Of a stretch of DNA of 64,000 bases, positions 27,001-36,000 are shown one piece after another. The stretch is from Neogale vison (lineage: Eukaryota; Chordata; Mammalia; Carnivora; Mustelidae), in the NCBI RefSeq assembly GCF_020171115.1, contig NC_058096.1, positions 213,256,001 to 213,320,000 of the forward strand, in the 5' to 3' direction. The position numbers and the translations under genes are program-made. Within the stretch, counting starts at the first letter, position 1. Every line of letters starts with the position of its first letter. Below the pieces are notes generated by a model, which was not told the origin of the DNA, did not search any database, and worked only from the letters and a program-made list of their open reading frames with translations.

Positions 27001-30000
27001 AAATCTTAAAAAAAAAAAAAAAAACAGATCTTCCTCGACTTACAGTAGTGTTACATCCCAATAAACCCATCGTAAGTTGAAAATACCCTAAGTCGAAAAT
27101 GCAGTTAATACATCTAACCGAACAGGGGCGCCTGGGTGGCTCAGTGGTTAAGCCGCTGCCTTTGGCTCAGGTCATGATCTCAGGGTCCTGGGATCGAGCC
27201 CCGCATCAGGCTCTCTGCTTGGCGGGGAGCCTGCTTCCTCCTCTCTCTCTGCCTGCCTCTCTGTCTACTTGTGATCTCTGTCTGTCAAATAAATAAATAA
27301 AATCTTTAAAAAAAAAAAAAATACATCTAACCGAACAAACATCACAGCTTAGTTTGGCCTATCTTAAATGTGCTCAAAACACTTACAGACTCTCCACAGC
27401 TAGGCAAAATAATCTAACACAAAGCCAATTTAATTAAGTGTTGAGGGCGCCTGGGTGGCTCAGTGGTTTAAATTAAGTGTTGAATATCTCACATAAGCTA
27501 TTGAATACTGTACTAAAGTGAGAAATAGAATGCTTGGGTGGACCGCTTACCCCCGATCGTATGGCTGACTGGGAGCTGAGGCTTACCACCCAGCATCACG
27601 AGAGAGTCTCACACTGCCTGTCGGTAGTCTGGGAAAAGATCCAAAATCAAAATTCAAAGTACAGTTTCTAATGAATGCATATCACTTTCACGTCACTGTA
27701 GAGTGGACAAATTCTAAGTCAACCGCTGAAAGCCAGGGACTGTCTGTACTGTAGTCCATATTGGAAACTTGCTAAGAGGTGCACCTGGGTGGCTCAGATA
27801 GTTAAGCATCTGCCTTCAGCTTGGTCATGATCCTGGGGTCCTGGGATCGAGGCCCACATGGGACTCCCTGCTCTGTGGGGAGGCTGCTTCTCTCTCTCCC
27901 TCTGCCTGCTGCTCCCCCTGCTTGTGTGTGCTCTCTCTCTGTCAAATAAACAAATAAAATCTTTTAAAAAAATGAAGTTTATAGGGGCGCCTGGGTGGCT
28001 CAGTGGGTTAAGCCTCTGCCTTCAGCTCAGGTCGTGATCTCAGGGTCCTGGGATGAGCCCCACATTGGGCTCTCTGCTTGGTGGGGGGCCTGCTTCCCTC
28101 TCTTTCTCTGCCTGCTTCTCTGCCTACTTGTGATCTCTGTCGTCAAATAAATAAAATCTTTAAAAAAAAAAGTTTTTAAAAAATTAAAAATAAAATCTTT
28201 TACTTTAAACAAATAATGATCACAATAAGAAATTCCAAATGTGAGGGCATAAGTCAAACATGAATAGAAAGGTTAGAAGGTGGGACGCCTGGGTGGCTCA
28301 GTTGGTTGGACGACTGCCTTCGGCTCAGGGCGTGATCCTGGAGTCCCGGGATCAAGTCCCACATCAGGCTCCCAGCTCCATGGGGAGTCTGCTTTGCTCT
28401 CTGACCTTCTCCTCGCTCATGCTCTCTCTCACTGTCTCTCTCTCTCAAATAAATAAATAAAAAATCTTTAAAAAAAAAAAAAAAGAAAGGTTAGAAGGTA
28501 TATTTGAAGAAATATCACAGAAAGTAGGATAATAAGATAGAGATGGAAAAGAAAAAACGAAAATTAGAGAACCAGCCAAGAAGGTCCAACATTACGTTTA
28601 TTCAATAAATAGTCATCAGGGGTGCCTGGGTGGCTCAGTGGGTTAAAACTTCTGCTTTCGGCTTGGGTCGTGGTCCCGGGGTCCTGGATGGAGCCCCACA
28701 TTGGGCTCTCTGCTCCGCGGAGAGCCCGCTTCCTCCCCTCTCTCCCTGCCTGCCTCTCTTGCCTACTTGTAACCTCTGTCTGTCAAATAAATAAATAAAA
28801 TCTTAAAAAAAAAAGTAGTTATCAAACCAAATGCTGTTCCAGATACTGAATAACAGGAGTTCCAAGAAGAGCAAAGGAAATAAACTTAAGTAAATCATCA
28901 ATATCATTCAAAAAAACTTCATGGACCTGAAACCAACCAAAAGATCATACAAAGAATAGAAATAGGGGTGCCTGGGTGGCTCAGTGGGTTAAGCCTCTGC
29001 CTTCGGCTCAGGTCATGATCATAGGATCCTGGGGTCAAGCCCCACATCGGGCTCTCTGCTCAGCAGGGAGCCTGCTTCCCCCCCCCCCCGCCCGGCCTCT
29101 CTGCCTGCCTCTCTGCCTGCTTGTGATCTCTGTCTGTCAAATAAATAAATAAAATCTTTTTTAAAAAAATTTTTTAATATTTTAAAAAATAAATAAATAA
29201 AATCTTTTTTTAAAAAATCTTTTTTATAAAATCTTTTTAAAAAAAGTCTTTTAGCCCACCATCTTGAAAAGATCCCAGAAGCTTCCAGAAAGGGAAAAAA
29301 AAAAAATCAGAAATTGGGAGGGTTTCTGACTTCTCAACAATAATGTGAAAAGAAATGTCTTCATTTTTTTTTTAAAGATTTTATTTATTTTTTTGACAGA
29401 GATCACAAGTAGGCAGAGAAGCAGGCGGAGAGAGAGGGAGGAAGCAGGCTTCCTGCTGAGCAGAGAGCCCGATGCGGGGCTCGATCCCAGGATCCTGGGA
29501 TCATGACCTGAGCCGAAGGCAGAGGCTTAACCCACTGAGCCACCCAGGTGCCCCGAAATGTCTTCATTTTTGAAGGAAAATAATTTCCAACCTAGAAGTC
29601 TATCCCCAGACCATCAGTCAAGTGTGACGGTAGAAATTAAAATCTTTTCATATGTGAAGGGTCTCAAAAAATTAACTTCTCAGGGTGCCTGGGTGGCTCA
29701 GTGGGTTAAAGCCTTTGCCTTCTGCTCAGGTCATGATCCCAGGGTCCTGGGATCAAGCCCCACATTGGGCTCTCTGCTCAGCGGGGAGCCTGCTTCCCAC
29801 CCCCTTCTGCCTCTCTGCCTACTTGTGATTTCTGTCAAATAAATAAATAAAATATTTTTTTAAAAAATTAACCTCTCATCCATATTTCTCCAAAAGCTAA
29901 TAAGGATGTGCTGCAACAGAGCAAAGGAGTAAACCAAAGAAAAAAACCACCAGGGATCCAGGAAGCAGGGTATCCAACCCAAGACTTTTCAAGATGGCGG

Positions 30001-33000
30001 GCTAATTCCATTTTTTTTTTTTTAAGATTTTATTTATTTATTTGACAGACAGAAATCACAAAGAGGCAGAGAGGCAGGCAGAGAGAAAGGGGGAAGCAGG
30101 CTCGCCGCCAAGCAGAGAGCCCAAAGCAGGGCTCGATCCCAGGACCCTGAGATCATGACCAGAGCCGAAGGCAAAGGCCTAATCCACTGAGCCACCCAGG
30201 TGCCCACTAATTCCATTTATTCTTATTTTTATTTTTTTAAATTTATTTGCCAGAGAGAGAGAGAGCAGAGAGAGAGAGAGCGCGCAAGCGAGTACACACA
30301 AACAGGCAGAGAGGCAGGCAGAGGCAGTGAGAGAAGCAGGTTCCCCGCCGAGCAAGGAGCTCAATGTGGGACTCGATCCCAGGACCCCACAATCTGACCT
30401 GAGCCAAAGGCAGCGGCTTAACCCATTGAGCCACCCAGGCGTCCCCCCGCTAATTCCATTTTTTAAAAAAGATTTTATTTATTTATTTGACAGAGATCAC
30501 AAGCAGGCAGAGAAGTAATACCCATCCTCGGGATGGTGGCTAGGATTAAGCCTAGATGATGGCTATGCAACAGGTGCAGGAGGCAACGAGCCTAGCCTGG
30601 ACAATTTGAAGGCTAGAGAGACTTCTCCAAAAAAGGTGAAACTGAAAGCCCATCTTATGCTATAAAAGTCATGAAAGAAGAGAGAGACAACCGTTGTCTG
30701 GGCTTGAAGTAATGATAAATACCAAGAAAACTAACAAATATAAAGGCAACCAATAACCTCAAAGAAAATACACAAAGGTTGTTAACAGAATAAAAAATGA
30801 TCATAGTATACTAGACAGCTCAACTGAGTGAGAATACTATTACTGTTGAAAACAATGTAGAGGTGCCTGGGTGACTCAGTTGTTAAGGGGCTGCCTTCGA
30901 CTCAGGTCATGATCCCAGGGTCCTGGGATCGAGCCCCGCATCGGGCTCCCTGCTCGGTGGGAAGCCTGCTTCTCCCTCTCCCACTCCCCCTGCTTGTGTT
31001 CCCTCCCTTGCTGTGTCTTTCTCTGTCAAGTAAATAAAATCTTAAAAAAAAAGAAAATGTAAACACCAATTACTGAACTGACCAAATTATAATAATGGAT
31101 AATAGTCAAGTCTCATTATTGACAGATTTCTTCATTGCAAATCTGCCTGCTCACTAAAATTTATTTGTAATCCCAAAATCAACATCCACATTACTTTCAT
31201 AGCCATTCGAGGACACACACAGAGCAGCAAGTAAGTTGCATTGCCAATGTGTACATTCCCAGGTTAGGTCAAACAAGGCAACACTCGGCCTTCTTGTTTC
31301 TGCTCAAGCTGTAAACAAGCATCCTTTTGGCAGTCTATTTAGCACCACATTTTTTGCATTTTGTCCTTTTTGCTGGTGATTTTGCTGTTTAAAAGGGCCT
31401 CCAGGCATAATGCTAAAGTGCTCTCTAGTGTTTCTAAGGGCAAGAAGGCTGGGATGTGCCTTACTTAGAAAGTTTTGTTCAGGTGTGAGTTACAATGCTG
31501 TTGGCCATAAGTTCACTGGTATTGAGTCAAGAAAATACATTTCTTTTAAAAGACTATGGTGTGGGGATGGGGGTGCGGGGCACCTGGGCAGCTCAGTCAT
31601 TAAGCATCCATCTTCAGCTCAGGTCATGATCCCAGGGTCCTGGGATCGAGTCCCATATCGGACTCCCTGCTCACTGGGGAGCCTGTTTCTCCCTCTACCC
31701 GCTGCTGCCTCTGCTTGTGCTCTCTCTCTGTCAAATAAATCAATAAAATATTTTTTAAAAAATAGATAAATAAAAAGACTATGGGGGTACCTGGCTGGCT
31801 CAGGCAGTAGAAAATGTAACTCTGAATCTTGGGATCATGAGTTCAAGCCCCACACTGGGCACAGAGCTTGTTTTGGAAAAAAAAAAGGGGGGGGGAATAT
31901 ATATGAAATGAAGTCTATTTTTAAAAAAGATTTTATATATTTATTTGACAGACAGAAATCACAAGTAGGCAGAGAGGCAGGCAGAGAGGGGGTGGGGAAG
32001 CAGGCTCCTGGGTGAGCAGAGAGCCCAATGCGGGGCTTGATCCCAGGATGCTGAGATCATGACCTGAGCCCAAGGCAGAGGCTTAACCCACTGAGCCACC
32101 CAGGCGCCCCACAAGGTGTCTCTAAATAGAACAAACATAAAACAAGGTTATGTATTGCTTGGTTGATAAAAATGCTGTGACCAAAGGTTTGCAGAACCCT
32201 AACCCTGTACTTGCCCTAGGAATGATGGTTCAGTATTTGTTAATCCAATGTTTGCAGTGACTTTATAAAACAAAATTACCGCAGATAGTGAGAATCGACT
32301 GTAATAATATTGGGACAATGAAGGTATGGAAAAACACGTGTCTGTTGGGGAGCAGGGCGTACATGTATGTAGAGGGACAGGAAGAGCGTGAGGACAAGGG
32401 GGATAAAGGGGTGCCACATCCCTGTCTTCCACGGAGGGAGACGACTGATGAAGTGTCCAAGTGAAAAAATGCAGATATCATCCCATAACCCATTTAGAGA
32501 CGGCGGAGTAAAAGCCCAAAGGAGTCAGACAAGACCTAAGAGTCATTCCAGGTAGGGAAGGAAAAGTGTGGGTGTGGCCGAAAGGTGGGGCACGCAGCTG
32601 CCCCTCGAAGTAGAAGGCTCAGAGGCTTTCATCTCAAAGCTCGCGTGACTTTAATAAAATTTAAAAATGACAAGTAAGGGGCGCCTGGGTGGCTCAGTGG
32701 GTTAAGCCGCTGCCTTCGGCTCAGGTCATGATCTCAGAGTCCTGGGATCGAGTCCCGCATCAGGCTCTCTGCTCAGCAGGGAGCCTGCTTCCCTCTCTCT
32801 CTCTCTGCCTGCCTCTCTGCCTACTTGTGATTTCTCTCTGTCAAATAAATAAATAAAATCTTTTAAAAAAATAAATAAATAAAAAATAAAAATGACAAGT
32901 AAAAATGGAAAGAAAGCACCAGGTGAGAAACAGGACGGAGAACATGAGGGCATCTGTAGGCACAAAGAACAGGTGGGTCTGTGCAGATTTTTCTAACTGT

Positions 33001-36000
33001 ATCTTGGGAAAGTGGCAGAAGATGCCTCTAAGGAAGGAAACTGCAGGGCTGGGGGCAGCAGAGAGGACAGCATTCACTGTAAACCTCTCTCTAAAATTTG
33101 AATTTTGTGCCACGGGTTATATATTGACTATTACACAAAACAAGTAAACACAAAATATTAAAAGACACCTGTTGGGATGCCTGGGTGGCTAAGTTGGTTA
33201 AGTGTCTGCCTTTGGCTCAGGTCATGATCCCGGGGTCCTCGTTCCCCGTACCCATGTCCTTGCTCAACAAAGGGTCTTCTCCCTCTGCCTCCCGCTCCCC
33301 CTGCCTGTATGCGCTCTCTCTCTCTCTCTCTCTCTGACAAATAAATAGATAAAATTTTTAAAAATTGAAATAAAACAAAATTTTTAAAAAATTAAATAAA
33401 AATAACAAAACAAAATAAAAAACAAAAAATAAAATAAAATAAAACAAAATTTAAAAAACAAAGTAAACAACAACAACAAAAATAAAACAAAAATTAAAAA
33501 ATAAAACAAAAAAAACAACAAAAATTCACCCACCTCCCTGGTCAGATCCTGATATCTCACCCATTCAACAGTGAACAGAGTAGCTAAGATGAGCAGCCTT
33601 AGCATTTATTGAGCACCTACTGTGTGCCAGGCACTGAGCTAACCTCATGGGCACCCTCCAAAGTAGGGTCCTAAGATTTCCACGTGACAGGTGATGGGAT
33701 GAGGTGGGTGCTCAGAGAGGTGAATTCACATGCACAAGGTCAGCCAGCAAGTCAAGACAGAATAGCCCAGAACCAGGCCCCAGCAGGGGGAGCCTGCTGC
33801 TCCTCCACAGGCTTGCCACAAAGCATTAATAAAGTATTCACCGCGTACCATGAGGCAGGCCAAGTGCCCATGTTGCATGCAGATGTTCAACGCATGCTTC
33901 CTGAAGAGGCGGTACCACACAACGACTGTTTTTACAGAGGGAGGAAGTGAGACTCCGAAGGTACGACTCCTGGGGCCAGCAAGGGGCACAGCTGAGGTCC
34001 ACAGCTAAACACACTGGCTCTGGCCACCCAGCCCCCAACCATCCAACCCACACAGCCGCCAAGGCCCCCCCTCACCGCCCCCAACCAGCTGATGGCAGCC
34101 AGCACGAATGCATTTGAGTGCCTACTGGGTACCCAGCTCTCCTCTGAGAGTTTGCCATGAATAAACTTCACAGAGCACCCCAAGAACCCCAGGAGCTGGC
34201 ACTACTTTTATAGCCATGGGGAAAGGACCACCAGCAAGACTGGGAACCAGAGCAGGCAGCTCCAGCCAAGAAGCGCCCCCACAGCCCCCATCTATAAGTG
34301 ACATTCCAGGCAACGGGCACTGAGGCCAGAGCTAGTGATGATCAGGGTACATGAGCACTTAAGGCAAGGCCCAGCCCTTACCAACTGTCCCATCCTGCCC
34401 TCGCCCCCATTTTCTCCGGAGCACACCCACGTGGGCAGGCAGTGGACTCCAGTGCTCTTAGCTCTAGCCACTTGCCTGGGCTGCCCCACCTGGCAGCAGC
34501 CCAAGCCACCCCTACCCGGAGACAAAGAAGCCACTGTCCACCTCTGAGCCCTTCCTGAGATCTCTTCTCACCCTTCTCTTCTTTCTATTTCTTCTGCCCC
34601 CTCATGTTTTCACCCCGAGCCCCAGAGCACCAGAACAGACAGAAACCAACTCGATAAACGGGATCAGATTTCAGGCCGCAAATACGGGACATGGGATGAG
34701 GTGGGAGAAGATGCCCGGGTCTCAGTGCAGGCCCCCCACCATTCCCAGCACTGCACAGTAGCTAAGAACAGGGACCCCAGTGTCCTAAGTCCTCCTTGGC
34801 TGTGCATTCTAGGTCAATGACCTCATCTCTCTGTGCCTTGGTACACCAGCCTGTAAAGTGAGGTTAGTAGGCATTCCTTCTTTCTAGCACTGTGATCCTA
34901 GTCCCTAGAGAGGGCTAAGCAAGCTGCATTAGTTAGCTATTGCTGTGTAACAAATCATCTCCGCAATTACCAGTTGGAAACATTTCTTATCTCCCAGCTT
35001 CTGAGGGTCAGGAAGCCAGGAGGGGCTTAGCTGGGTGGTTCTGGCTCCAGGTGTCTTGTGAGGCTACAATCAATGTGCTGGCTGGGGCTGGAGTCCTCTC
35101 AAGGTTTCACTGGGACAGAATCCACTTCCAAGTTCACTCACATGGGCTGCCTCGCATCAGGGCAGCCAGCTTTTCCTAGAGGGAGCGATCCGAGAGAGTA
35201 CTGGTGATGGAAGCCACATTCTATTACTAATCTTGGGTATAGTATCCTAGTACTTTTGCTGTATTCTATCCATGGCAAGCAAATCACTAGAGCCAGCCCA
35301 CACTCAAAGCATGGGGGGGATCATATGAAAGTGAAGACCAGGTGGTTGGGTCATCTTTGAGGCAGTCTCCTACAGAAAAGTGTGTCAAGCCCAAGGTCAG
35401 GGAGTTGTAGTCCGCCCAGCTCTTACTCCATCCCCGGGGGAACACAGGCAGGCACAGATACTCAGGATCAATGAGGCACAGCTGGGGCCTGGACAAGCCC
35501 ACAGTAGCAAGGGAAGGGCTGCCAGCCAACACACACAGCCCATATTCCTGCCCTATGCCACCCTATGTGGAAACCAGTTCATCCAAGGTGGCACGAAGAC
35601 CCCACACAGCTTCCCTTGTGCCCCCACAGGGCCCCCAGCCTGGCTGGGAGAAAGAGGCTCAACAATTAAAAGGCAAGAAATCAGACACATAAGAGAATTA
35701 CAAACGATGGGGCGCCTGAGTGGCTCAGTTAGTGAAGCAGCTGCCTTCGGCTCAGGTCCTCATCTCGAAGTCCTGGGATCGAGTCCCACACTGGGCTCCC
35801 TGCTTGGCCGGGAATCTTTTCCTCCCTCTGCCTTTCCCCGTGCTCAAGCTCTCTCTCTCTCAGATAAATAAATAAAATCTTTTTTTTGGAAAGCATTTAA
35901 ATGCAGATAATTACAAATGACAGATGCTACTAGTGGCACCAAGTCAAGCTTTGGAGCCATGCTGCCTAGGTTCTAATCCTGTCCCCACTACTTGCCCCCT

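Larger units (their letters stand above)
27036..27760 (+). repeat. Old DNA-transposon-like element, twice interrupted by SINEs
   Basis: Begins TCGACTTACAGTAGTGTTAC and ends with the roughly inverse ATTCTAAGTCAACCG, with 'CATCGTAAGTTGAAAATACC' inside. Resembles a non-autonomous DNA transposon family whose name I do not assign. Interrupted by a full SINE (27125) and a 26-bp SINE head (27445). Confidence -1.
31085..32300 (+). repeat. Tigger-like (TcMar) DNA transposon fossil
   Basis: Starts with AAGTCTCATTATTGACAG and ends GATAGTGAGAATCGACTGTA, roughly inverse ends. The interior has AGTTACAATGCTGTTGGCC and TATGTATTGCTTGGTTGA blocks that I associate with Tigger-derived MERs. Interrupted by three SINEs. 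No intact transposase. Confidence -1.

Noticed and set aside
30028..30520. Regular repeated blocks with similar spacing, considered as a CRISPR-like array
   Set aside because: They are stacked vertebrate SINEs with poly-T and target duplications; the genome is mammalian.
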